Shown here: positions 1-6,903 of the stretch, one piece after another
Numbering within the stretch: the stretch's first letter is position 1
How the letters are laid out: each line of letters begins with the position of its first letter
NCBI GenBank assembly: GCA_003165595.1
Contig: PLWQ01000007.1
Coordinates: 1-64,000 of the forward strand
DNA from: Fibrobacterota bacterium
Lineage (GTDB): Bacteria; Fibrobacterota; Chitinivibrionia; Chitinivibrionales; FEN-1185
Direction of reading: 5' to 3'
DNA length: 64,000 nt
Translations under genes and position numbers: made by a program
The notes under the pieces: generated by a model
Seen by the model: the letters and a program-made list of their open reading frames with translations, nothing else
Database searches by the model: none
Told to the model about the DNA's origin: nothing

Positions 1-113
1 GGTGTTCACAGTGAATCCTTTATTGCCCTGCTAATGTTTGCTTAACTCGGAACAGGAATCTGTCTCAGTAATATAGTCAGAGAGGGCTTACCGTACCCCA
101 AATTGTTCAATGC

Positions 114-1157
114 TTGCATTCGTTTGCTGAGAAGAACAAGCTTGTAGTAGAGTCCTTCGACGAAAGTAAACTAGTCGTCTTACTTTATTATAAGGACAGG
201 TTGTGGAGCACTTTTTACTATTTTCCCTTGTATTTTACCCGGATTTCTGACGGCAGCACAGCAATTGAAATTGGCATCAAATCTTCGCGACCGCGATTTT
301 CACGGTCTTTGAAAAAACGGTTATCGAGATTCTCAAAGGGACTTTCATTATCCTTAAATTCGAACGGCAGAAATATTGTCAAATTTCGCAAATCTTCTCC
401 TATCAAAACTGCACTTTGGATACTACTTTCCATATTTGTGCTGTTCATCATTCTTGGAATAATCGGTTCGAGCGAAACCAATACCTCATCAAATGACAAA
501 TCCTCTCAATCAAAAATAGCACCTCAACAAAAGGCCAAATCAAACAAAGCAAGGAAAGATAAAGAAGATCTCAAACAAGTCCTACCTCCATCCGTAGCCT
601 TGAATTCCTGGGCACTTTTCTTCTTAAATGATTTGAGCCGAGTATTAGATACTGCGGTGCCCAGTTATAATTTTGGTAATCAGGACAAATCAATAATGAA
701 ACTCTCCGGCAAAGAATTTGAAGACGATGTTTCAATTCTTTGCAATCAAGTACCATTTTCAAAGTTGCCGCAAGGTGGTGAATGGTTTAGCCAAGAAATT
801 GAATATGAACAAAACGGTGGCACCCCAACACACATTTCTTTGCATTGTCACAGGAGTGATAGCGGCACTATTGAAATATTTCATGTGTCAGCATCAATTG
901 ACTCCTCGAAATGGACGAAAGGCGCAACTAGAGCGTGGAAAGCTCCAATCTATGCTCTAAGGGTTCCAGAATCTACGAAAAAGAAAATCATCGATTTCGT
1001 TGAGATGCTTGATTATTATAATTTCCAAACTTTTCAGCCGGTTGATCGCAAATTCGGAAATATATCTGTTTCACTAATGCCACAGCTGGAACAGAAATAT
1101 GGCTACTCAGGATACCTTTACATGATAACACATAGCAACACAGTCCCAAACAAATAA
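114..1157 (+). CDS. Hypothetical single-pass membrane protein, start uncertain
   Basis: I do not recognise this protein. About 90 polar residues rich in Lys, Arg and Ser are followed by one strong membrane segment near residues 98-118 (WILLSIFVLFIILGIIG), a Ser/Lys/Gln-rich linker, and about 200 residues that should lie outside the membrane. The reading frame opens at about position 72 and contains no ATG before the membrane segment, so the start is either the TTG used here or an ATT twelve bases upstream; neither has a good ribosome binding site, and loss of the true 5' end is possible. It is AT-rich compared with the genes after 4.9 kb. The next gene starts 10 bases downstream, so the three genes up to 2610 probably form an operon. 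Bases 1-113 show no other gene. Confidence 0.6.
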   Translation: MHSFAEKNKLVVESFDESKLVVLLYYKDRLWSTFYYFPLYFTRISDGSTAIEIGIKSSRPRFSRSLKKRLSRFSKGLSLSLNSNGRNIVKFRKSSPIKTALWILLSIFVLFIILGIIGSSETNTSSNDKSSQSKIAPQQKAKSNKARKDKEDLKQVLPPSVALNSWALFFLNDLSRVLDTAVPSYNFGNQDKSIMKLSGKEFEDDVSILCNQVPFSKLPQGGEWFSQEIEYEQNGGTPTHISLHCHRSDSGTIEIFHVSASIDSSKWTKGATRAWKAPIYALRVPESTKKKIIDFVEMLDYYNFQTFQPVDRKFGNISVSLMPQLEQKYGYSGYLYMITHSNTVPNK

Positions 1158-1167
1158 GGGGCCTACT

Positions 1168-1767
1168 ATGGGTGTATTCGATGCTTTAGACGATTTGAAA
1201 AAGCCAGAACAATCAGCGAAAAATGAGAACATTTCTAAGGGCAATCAAATTGATGTCAGCCCTCGTTATGAAATGTCGGCGAATGACGTAACTAATGCTT
1301 GGCAATTGGCAAAAAGCCAGATGAATGAAATATTGTCCAAGGACGTCGAGGAATATCTTAATGACATTTTGCATAGCGATGAAAATCGAATCTACAGTGT
1401 TCGTAGTTCACCAAAGGGTAGGCGTAGCCAGCTAGTCTTGACTAATAAGGCCCTTTATATCTTTTCATATGGGATTTTCAGCGGAGAAGGACAAAATGTC
1501 GATACAGGTATGCTTGGTCTTGATTTGTTAATGGCAAGGGCTCGAATGGCAATACGGATTTATCCCCTCGATAAAATACAGAACCTTGAAATCCAGCCAT
1601 TAAAAGGAATTACAGTTGGTCACCTCCAAGTATTTACCAGCTCATCATTGGGTAATGAAGAAACGAAATTTATTATTGATACGAACCTCGGATACTTTAA
1701 GGCGGTATTGGTCTACAAAAAGGTATCTGAGTTATTGTCTTGTTCAAGATCTTCACAAAAGCCTTAA
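1168..1767 (+). CDS. Protein with bacterial PH-like domain
   Basis: The first 60 residues are polar and helical. They are followed by a beta-rich region containing the pattern LVLTNKALYIFS and later IYPLDKIQNLEI, the kind of strand pattern seen in bacterial PH domains (GRAM/PH_3-like), which often sit at membranes in stress or envelope proteins. This is a pattern match by eye, so the family is tentative. There is no signal peptide or membrane segment. The start ATG has AAGGGG about 8 bases upstream. It lies between a membrane protein and a lipoprotein gene on the same strand with short spacing, so a shared envelope role is plausible but unproven. Confidence 0.6.
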   Translation: MGVFDALDDLKKPEQSAKNENISKGNQIDVSPRYEMSANDVTNAWQLAKSQMNEILSKDVEEYLNDILHSDENRIYSVRSSPKGRRSQLVLTNKALYIFSYGIFSGEGQNVDTGMLGLDLLMARARMAIRIYPLDKIQNLEIQPLKGITVGHLQVFTSSSLGNEETKFIIDTNLGYFKAVLVYKKVSELLSCSRSSQKP

Positions 1768-1833
1768 CAATATCAGAGAGGCTTTAATTCAAAAACCGTA
1801 GTAGAATACCAATTACAGGAAGGAAGTGTTGTT

Positions 1834-2610
1834 ATGTCTATTCTTAATAAGCTGTTTTTGTTAGCTATTGGCATTTCACTACCAATGACTGTGTCTTGTG
1901 AATTTGTTCAGAATCTTTTTAACGTCTCAAAGAAGGATTCAATAGCGAAAGGCTTTGAATATGCCAAATTTGGTCGATACGATTCGTCGACGGCCATTTT
2001 TAGCAAACTATTTGATAATGACAAGAATGATACAAATGTGCTCAAAGGCCTCATTATGTCAAAATGGGCATTTCAAGGATATGATTCAGGAAGACAATAT
2101 CTTAAATACCTACGAAATAATAGCAGATTCAGGTCCGATATAGACACAAACCATTATGAGTCTCTTTTGAAGAAGATAGATGCTAATTCAATTTTATTTG
2201 TAGACAATGATAAAGACTTATTGGTATTACTATGGTTGCAGGAAATTGGCCACGTAAAAACAAATATGTCAGTTGTTAACGTACCATTCTTAAACTACAG
2301 ATGGTATGTTAAAGGTGAGAGAATGCGGCTAAATTTACCGATGTTGTTCACTACATTGCAACTTGACATTATAGATAACGAAGCAAATTCATTCAATGAA
2401 CCTACACCATACACATTGCCGAACGCTGGTATTGGTATCGTATTACCAAGTCGGGCTGAAAAACATACTATGTATGTGTCAGACAAACTCCTAATAGATA
2501 TCGTTGATGCTAACCGGTGGAAAAAACCTATATATTTTACTTACAAAGATCACCTTTTTGAGAAATATCTGAAAGAGTCAAATGGTCTCTATTCACTAAT
2601 TCCTCAATAA
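1834..2610 (+). CDS. Lipoprotein resembling the C-terminal region of DUF2723-type proteins
   Basis: A hydrophobic N-terminus ends in a lipobox-like LPMTVSC, so the product is probably a lipoprotein with the acylated Cys near residue 22. Residues about 45-115 look like TPR-type helices. The remainder (LLVLLWLQEIGHVKT..., MSVVNVPFLNYRWYVKG, ANRWKKPIYFTY, and a final GLYSLIPQ) follows the motif order seen after the membrane part of DUF2723 proteins, where segments such as WYLQ, VVN..LL...WY, NRWKRPIYF and L.Y.LVP recur. Here that part stands alone behind a signal sequence. The start is supported by GGAAGGAAG upstream. It is the last gene of the AT-rich three-gene operon. Confidence 0.65.
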   Translation: MSILNKLFLLAIGISLPMTVSCEFVQNLFNVSKKDSIAKGFEYAKFGRYDSSTAIFSKLFDNDKNDTNVLKGLIMSKWAFQGYDSGRQYLKYLRNNSRFRSDIDTNHYESLLKKIDANSILFVDNDKDLLVLLWLQEIGHVKTNMSVVNVPFLNYRWYVKGERMRLNLPMLFTTLQLDIIDNEANSFNEPTPYTLPNAGIGIVLPSRAEKHTMYVSDKLLIDIVDANRWKKPIYFTYKDHLFEKYLKESNGLYSLIPQ

Positions 2611-2613
2611 GGT

Positions 2614-2758
2614 TAAAGGGAACCTCTAAAAATTGCCGAAATGTCATTGCGAGGAGCGAAGCGACGTGGCAATCTCCCTTGATTCCTTTCAAAAACGCGA
2701 GATTGCTTCACTTCGTTCGCAATGACAGACCGCGTTTTTGAATTTCTAGAAGTCCCCT
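2614..2758. repeat. MITE-like nested palindromic element
   Basis: Two inverted repeats are nested. The outer arms are GGGAACCTCTAAAAATT (from 2618) and AATTTCTAGAAGTCCCC (ending 2757). The inner arms are at 2642-2676 and 2699-2727, beginning TGTCATTGCGAGGAGCGAAG and ending TTCGTTCGCAATGACA. No transposase is present. The ATTGCGAGGAGCGAAGC type of arm is a widespread non-coding dispersed repeat in environmental bacteria. It sits between the lipoprotein gene and the GIY-YIG gene. Confidence 0.75.
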
Positions 2759-2855
2759 AAGTGAATGCTGTCACTCCACAAGTTAACTATTGGTTGTAAT
2801 CCGGAAAACAACATTAGGGAAATGAGGAATTAAGGGCATAAAAAGGAGGTTAATA

Positions 2856-3398
2856 GTGAATGAGAAAAATGTTACCATAACAAAACAAAAGTCTTATACT
2901 GTAATAGACCTTTTCTGGGAAGAGCTACGCGGAGAACCCCTTGACCTGGAAGATAAGCATGCGTTATATCAGATTTGCGGATATCATGTTGTTTATGGCA
3001 ATGACACGCTTTTATATATAGGGAAAACTGAGCGGTTTAGCGACAGAATCCTTGAACATAGGTGGATTGACTATGAGCAAGCTATTTCTATTCGGAAGGC
3101 ATTATTTAGGTCAAAAACAGAAGAAATATCGGACATAGAGAATTTATTAATTTTTTCTCATTCACCAGCATATAATTCATCCAGGATTAGTGGGGACGGG
3201 AGGAACCTGAACCCAAACATGTTGATAAGGAACTATGGGGAAAAGGGAGTACTGCTTCCAGAAATATCTGGAGCATATTGGCGTGATTTCTATAACGAAA
3301 AGGACGGGTATAGGGGATGGGCAAAACAATCGCCCCAAAGAAAAGAGGGGCCAGTCAAACATTCTCACAACACACGCAGCCGCGCCATGCCCGCTTGA
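2856..3398 (+). CDS. GIY-YIG-like nuclease domain protein
   Basis: Residues about 37-115 match the GIY-YIG plan: LYQICGYHVVYG takes the place of the GIY strand, LLYIGKT is the YIG strand, an Arg/His-containing helix follows (RFSDRILEHRW), and IENLLIFSHSPAYNSS supplies the Glu that normally binds the metal and the closing Asn. The first element is degenerate, so activity is uncertain. Family members cut or repair DNA or act in mobile elements. The start is a GTG with a good AAAAGGAGG site upstream. The last 35 residues or so run into GC-rich repeat-like DNA, so the original C-terminus may have been replaced when that sequence arrived. Composition and neighbours mark it as accessory. Confidence 0.65.
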   Translation: MNEKNVTITKQKSYTVIDLFWEELRGEPLDLEDKHALYQICGYHVVYGNDTLLYIGKTERFSDRILEHRWIDYEQAISIRKALFRSKTEEISDIENLLIFSHSPAYNSSRISGDGRNLNPNMLIRNYGEKGVLLPEISGAYWRDFYNEKDGYRGWAKQSPQRKEGPVKHSHNTRSRAMPA

Positions 3399-3595
3399 CA
3401 TGACGGTTTCGCCACCCGTCATGTCAGCCAGTCATGTCGAAGACTCCGTCTTGGCTTCCGTCGGGTGGCGAGATTGTAGGCGGGCACGGCGGGCGGTGCG
3501 TGGAACGTTGTTTTTCAACATTTTTTCTTGTTTACCGACGAGGAGCATTTGTGCAAGTGCCCAGTTGCCTGGGGGAAAAAAAATCCAACAGGAAG

Positions 3596-3697
3596 GCATT
3601 GCGAGCCGGAGCACAGGATGTGCGGAGACCGCTGCCGGAGGCAGCCCGTGGGGTGCGGAGCTGGATGCGGAGCACGAACTCGTGACGCTCGCAATGC
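3596..3697. repeat. Nested palindrome in GC-rich non-coding stretch
   Basis: Perfect 11-base arms GCATTGCGAGC (3596-3606) and GCTCGCAATGC (3687-3697) enclose an inner hairpin GCTGCCGGAGGCAGC (3631-3645). A further hairpin, CATGACGG/CCGTCATG, lies near 3400-3425. The whole stretch 3399-3866 is GC-rich, unlike the AT-rich genes on both sides, and I see no convincing gene in it before the antitoxin start. Confidence 0.6.
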
Positions 3698-3866
3698 GTC
3701 AACATTGCGCCCGGCGCACGTTTCCGCTGAGAGGGGTGTGCCTCAAGACTCCACAGGTACGCCGCAGGCGGGACGAGGAGGCTTGTGTCCCTTGATCTCG
3801 GACCAAGGTTCCTTTCACCTTTCAGCATCAGCTATGTTTCTTAAGGAAAGCACTAAAGGAGGGGCT

Positions 3867-4070
3867 ATGTATCCGACGCTTCCGGCGGAAATACGAAAAG
3901 GCAGGATCAATCTTCTTGAAAAAACGAAGATTCCGGAAGGAACGCGCCTTCTTGTGACAATCATTCCCGAGGACGAGAAAAAAGTGTGGTTGAACGCCTC
4001 GCAAACTTCTTTGAAAAAAGTGTGGGACAATCAGGACGACGATGTGTATGAAAAATTACTTGTCAAATGA
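3867..4070 (+). CDS. Small antitoxin-like protein (67 aa)
   Basis: The 67-residue product starts MYPTLPAEIRKGRINLLEK, with a short beta segment LLVTIIPED, and ends with the antitoxin-type tail SLKKVWDNQDDDVYEKLL. That tail (an S-L-x-x-V-W-D-N-x-x-D-D-x-Y-x-x-L pattern) is common in small antitoxins encoded directly before MazF/PemK or PIN toxins. The start has AAAGGAGGGG seven bases upstream, far better than any earlier in-frame start. The next reading frame overlaps its 3' end and is a truncated MazF-like toxin, so this antitoxin probably has no working partner here. The exact antitoxin family is uncertain. Confidence 0.7.
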   Translation: MYPTLPAEIRKGRINLLEKTKIPEGTRLLVTIIPEDEKKVWLNASQTSLKKVWDNQDDDVYEKLLVK

Positions 4071-4140
4071 CATTGTTCTTGTCCAGTATCCGTTTTCGGA
4101 TTTGTCCGCATTAAAAATCCGTCCGGCGTGGAGGACATAA
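4048..4140 (+). pseudogene. Truncated MazF/PemK-type toxin fragment
   Basis: An ATG overlapping the antitoxin end opens a 30-codon frame reading MKNYLSNDIVLVQYPFSDLS then ALKIRPA. This is the canonical N-terminus of MazF/PemK endoribonucleases (G/N-D-I-V-L-V-x-F/Y-P-F-x-D-L-S-x-x-K-x-R-P-A). Full toxins are about 110 residues; here the frame stops directly after the conserved R-P-A, so the RNA-cleavage fold cannot form. The overlap with the antitoxin frame is the normal operon arrangement. Bases 4141-4299 downstream show no recognisable remainder. Confidence 0.75.
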
Positions 4141-4299
4141 ATTCTTAATTGCCATTTAAAAGAGTACTATTCAGGGACGGAGCAACATCAGCATTTTAAC
4201 AAAATTTTTAAATTTTCGGGTCAGGAGCAATTGGGACGGTGTCAATTATTACGCTATTGAGAGTCTTCAGGGGCGGTTTATTGCGAGAATGTGGCAGGT

Positions 4300-4467
4300 T
4301 TAGGCAGCTTTGAGTTTCTTTTGTTTTACATGTCGAGTGACGATATGTTTCGAATATCGATTACGAATTGATTCAATATCGCGATCAAATTCCTTCGGCA
4401 TTTTTACTATTTTATCATCCAATTCATGACGGATTTTTCGAATTTCCTGTATAATGGGATCTTTCAT
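4300..4467 (-). CDS. Small hypothetical protein, antitoxin-like (55 aa)
   Basis: The 55-residue product begins MKDPIIQEIRKIRHELDDKI and ends in a Lys-rich tail (RHVKQKKLKAA). Short proteins beginning MKDPII.EIRKIR are frequent near toxin-antitoxin genes and are often treated as antitoxin-like, but I know of no proven function. It is charged and probably helical. The start ATG has AGGAG eight bases upstream. A frameshifted companion reading frame ends three bases before this start, so the two were probably translated together. It sits in a patch of decayed toxin-antitoxin genes. Confidence 0.5.
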   Translation of the reverse strand: MKDPIIQEIRKIRHELDDKIVKMPKEFDRDIESIRNRYSKHIVTRHVKQKKLKAA

Positions 4468-4469
4468 GG

Positions 4470-4542
4470 TTATTCTCCTAGCAACTCTTCGGGTGTGGAA
4501 ATATCAGGCGAGATAAATCCTTCGCTTATCAATTGTTTTCAT
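4470..4542 (-). pseudogene. Frameshifted short reading frame upstream of the 55-aa gene
   Basis: On the minus strand an ATG is followed by an AAAA tract; the frame with sense downstream is one base off. Removing one A would give MKQLISEGFISPDI followed by STPEELLGE and a stop, a coherent 23-residue peptide whose stop lies two bases before the next start. As it stands only the part from an internal TTG (4532) is open. Short peptides of this type often precede small antitoxin or toxin genes. The frameshift reading is inference; a sequencing error in the A tract is the simple alternative. Confidence 0.35.
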
Positions 4543-4573
4543 GCCCTGAATATACATATAACCACCAAAAAAT

Positions 4574-4771
4574 ATGTGTATTCTTAGTCAGTACGCGATA
4601 GCGGCGAGTTTCATCACGAGGGAACAGGTCGGGTACGTTCAATATGGCTTCAGCAAAGGAGTTCGGGGAAAATATGCAAAGCGGTATTCTGTGGGAACAA
4701 ATGTCGTCGTAATAGATCCCGATATTGCCGAATATTTTCCGGATCATGAATCCCATAGCGAGCGGCTATGA
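4574..4771 (+). pseudogene. Remnant of small antitoxin-type gene, interrupted by repeat
   Basis: From about codon 26 the frame reads GFSKGVRGKYAKRY then GTNVVVIDPDIAEYFPD and H-E-S. This matches a very common small antitoxin-like protein whose usual form is EYDFSK..RGKYA.RY..GTNVVVLDPDVA..FPDSESVNEALR. The normal N-terminus (M..EYDF) is missing: the bases before GFSKG give other residues and no start close by. The normal C-terminus (VNEALR) is replaced at exactly the point where the family A repeat begins, giving HSERL and a stop. Both ends are therefore damaged. Confidence 0.6.
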
Positions 4772-4857
4772 GTACGTTTTCATTCCATAGGGATGGAAAG
4801 ATTGCAGGCTGCTCACTGGGGCGCACATCCGGTTGTAATCGCGGTCCCCAAAGCTTG
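4747..4857 (+). repeat. Dispersed repeat family A, copy 1 (left part)
   Basis: It shares about 98 bases with the copy at 19517, almost without change: TGAATCCCATAGCGAGCGGC and onwards to the ATCGCGG near 4844. The sequence contains two hairpins, CATAGC-GAGC-GGCTATG and TTCCAT-AGGG-ATGGAA. The right half present in the other copies is missing here; similarity fades after about 4857. It truncates the antitoxin remnant upstream. The next 70 bases up to motB show nothing recognisable. Confidence 0.8.
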
Positions 4858-4929
4858 CTTCGTGATTGGCGAACGAATATAAGAAGTTCTTCTTCCATGT
4901 TCGCCGCTTAACCTGAGCTGGCCGACGGT

Positions 4930-5691
4930 TTACAGCGGCTCCTGGGGCTTGTCCAGGTCGGAGAGTTTTTCGAGCGTGGGAGTGTTCAGAATGACGATTT
5001 CGACCCTTCGGTTCGTGGCGCGGTTTTCCGGCGTATCGTTGGGCTTTATCGGGTGACTGTCGGCAAATGCGGCCGCCGATACTTTTCCCTTTTCGACGCC
5101 GGTCTTCTCAAAAACCTTTACCACGTTCACGGCGCGCTGCGCCGATAATTCCCAGTTGGTGGGATATCTTTCGGCCAGGGCGCTGCCCGGCGCGATCGGC
5201 AGGCTGTCGGTGTGGCCCTCAACGCGGATGTCGTTGGGCACGGAGCGGAGCATGGCTCCCAGTCTGTTAAGCATGCCGTATGCGCTGTCGTTGAGGTCCG
5301 CTGAACCGGATGCAAAGTAGAAATCGGAGTTGAGGCTGATGACGATGCCGCGCTTGTCGGCGGTCACCTTTACTTCTTTGGATTGAATTTCCTTCTGGAG
5401 CGCGGACACGGTTTTTACGTACAGACTCTTCTGCTCTTTTGTCTTTACCTGGCTGGGGTAGAAATTTTTCTCCATGACGCCGTTGTTGTACATGGCGACC
5501 ACCGAATGGCTGCCGCCGAAGGCCTGCGACAGCATCTGCATCACCGCATCGAATTTCGTTTTGTTGATGGAACTCATCGAATACATAATAATGAAGAAAA
5601 TCAGCAGGAGGGTTATAAGATCAGCATAGGTAAGGAGCCACCGCTCCATGCCCCCCCCGCCGTGCTCTTCCGCATGTTGCTTTTTCGGCAT
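4930..5691 (-). CDS. motB: Flagellar motor stator protein MotB
   Basis: MotB pairs with MotA in the inner membrane, and its C-terminus grips peptidoglycan so that ion flow can drive the rotor. A short basic/His-rich N-terminus leads into a single membrane segment that starts WLLTYADLITLLLIFFIIMY; Asp24 is the conserved ion-carrying residue. After a linker the OmpA-like domain (about residues 125-240) shows the GSADLN start, VEGHTDSLPI, and the NRATNRRVEIVI finish. Length (253 aa) is typical. The start has GAGGCGG upstream. It follows motA on the minus strand, but a 132-base gap with an inverted repeat separates them, so coupling is weaker than usual. H+ or Na+ use cannot be told from sequence by eye. 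Confidence 0.95.
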   Translation of the reverse strand: MPKKQHAEEHGGGGMERWLLTYADLITLLLIFFIIMYSMSSINKTKFDAVMQMLSQAFGGSHSVVAMYNNGVMEKNFYPSQVKTKEQKSLYVKTVSALQKEIQSKEVKVTADKRGIVISLNSDFYFASGSADLNDSAYGMLNRLGAMLRSVPNDIRVEGHTDSLPIAPGSALAERYPTNWELSAQRAVNVVKVFEKTGVEKGKVSAAAFADSHPIKPNDTPENRATNRRVEIVILNTPTLEKLSDLDKPQEPL

Positions 5692-5730
5692 ATGCCGCCT
5701 CTTGTCCTTACATCACATCAAAGAGGTTTG

Positions 5731-5814
5731 CCACAGAGGCACAGAGGACACTGAGAATACCAAAAGAATCCGTTTTCCCTTTTTTTTCTCTGTGCTCTCT
5801 GTGTCTCTGTGGTG
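5731..5814. repeat. Inverted repeat in the motA-motB gap
   Basis: CCACAGAGGCACAGAGGACA (from 5731) faces CTCTGTGCTCTCTGTGTCTC followed by TGTGG, giving a long imperfect stem. The same motif is scattered through many bacterial genomes as a non-coding repeat. There is a T/C run beside it but no clean intrinsic terminator on the minus strand, so it may reduce or modulate read-through from motA to motB. Confidence 0.7.
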
Positions 5815-5823
5815 AGTCTTTTC

Positions 5824-6597
5824 TTATTTCTTTTCCGACAGGAAGACTTCGAGCTTCTCGCGCAGAATCCTCGGGTTTTCGCCGGCCTGAATCGACATGA
5901 CGCCTTCGATGGTGAGTTCTTTCTGCAGCACCTCCTGCGCCAGTTTGCCCTTGAGCTTGCCGCCGAGCGGAAGGTATACAAGGTTTGCAAAAGAGACTCC
6001 GTACAATGTAGCCACAAAGGCCATGGCAACCGCGGGAGCCAACTGGGTCGGGTCGGACAAAGATCCGAGCACCTTGATGAGCCCCATCACCGTTCCGATG
6101 ATACCCATGGTAGGCGAGTAGCCGCCCGCGGCGTCGAAAATGGATGCTTCGCGTTTCTTCTTCGCCTCGTAGATGATGATTTCGTTTTCGAGCATGTGCT
6201 TGATGAGTTCCGGCTCCGATCCGTCAACCATAAGGCGCAGGCCTTTTCGCAGGCTGGGGTCGTATTTCTTGTCCGAAAGCTCCCCCTGGATGTCCGATTC
6301 AAGGCTCAACACGCCCTCTCGCCGGGCCTTCTCCGCAAGGTTCACCAATGTTTCGATGAGCTGCTTGAGCGCCGAATCGTTCCCCTTTGGCAACTGCATC
6401 GCTTCTGCGATGTATTTGGGCAGGCTCATTATTTCCTTCATCGTGAATTGGCACGTGACGGCGCCCAGGGTCCCGCCGAACACGATGAAAACAGGGCTGA
6501 TGGCAAGAAGAGCCGGCAGGCTTCCGTCCTCCATGATGTATCCTGTCAATAACAGGCCGAATCCCATGATGATGCCGAGCCCGGTGGCTGGGTCCAT
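5824..6597 (-). CDS. motA: Flagellar motor stator protein MotA
   Basis: MotA is the four-helix stator subunit that transmits ion flow to the rotor protein FliG. The 257-residue product has two N-terminal membrane segments (IIMGFGLLLTGYIM; LLAISPVFIVFGGTLGAVT), a cytoplasmic region with charged residues such as RREGVLSLE, and the conserved third/fourth helices GGYSPTMGIIGTVMGLI and AVAMAFVATLYGVSFANLVY, including the prolines used for motor function. The start follows GGAGGAAC. It is upstream of motB on the same strand. Divergent from it lies a PilZ-domain gene, which fits c-di-GMP control of motility. Confidence 0.95.
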   Translation of the reverse strand: MDPATGLGIIMGFGLLLTGYIMEDGSLPALLAISPVFIVFGGTLGAVTCQFTMKEIMSLPKYIAEAMQLPKGNDSALKQLIETLVNLAEKARREGVLSLESDIQGELSDKKYDPSLRKGLRLMVDGSEPELIKHMLENEIIIYEAKKKREASIFDAAGGYSPTMGIIGTVMGLIKVLGSLSDPTQLAPAVAMAFVATLYGVSFANLVYLPLGGKLKGKLAQEVLQKELTIEGVMSIQAGENPRILREKLEVFLSEKK

Positions 6598-6814
6598 TCC
6601 GTTCCTCCTTCAGGCCGTTCCGCTTTGAGAGCGATAGTCAAAGGGATTGCGTGCACCTTGCACGAGACGAATCCTTGACAATGCGTTGTTGCGCACCGCG
6701 ATACTATCACTACATGATATCATCTGTTGCAATGCCGTGCACTAATTATTTACTATATCGGTTCTTCCGGGAAAAAACTTGCGGTCGCCCGTGGCCATTA
6801 AAATATCGACACGT

Positions 6815-6842
6815 TTGCACCGGAATTGTATCATGTGATAAA
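6815..6842 (+). promoter_or_regulatory. Possible promoter for the PilZ gene
   Basis: TTGCAC (6815-6820) and GATAAA (6837-6842) are 16 bases apart, and the -10 box is preceded by TGT as in extended -10 promoters. A second candidate -35, TTGACA at 6675-6680, has only a weak -10 (GATACT). The 306-base stretch 6598-6903 between motA and the PilZ gene is divergent promoter space; I see no gene in it. Confidence 0.35.
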
Positions 6843-6903
6843 GTCCCATATCTATTTTTATGACATGTCTCACCTTCAGAAACAAGGAACCTGTTTGCAC
6901 AGT

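Noticed and set aside
3235-3795. Long reading frame in the GC-rich stretch after the GIY-YIG gene
   Set aside because: It runs through palindromic repeats, is rich in Arg/Cys/Ala with no domain pattern, and lacks a ribosome binding site.
2614-4857. CRISPR array
   Set aside because: The repeats here are palindromes and dispersed single copies, without regular direct repeats and spacers; no cas gene is present.
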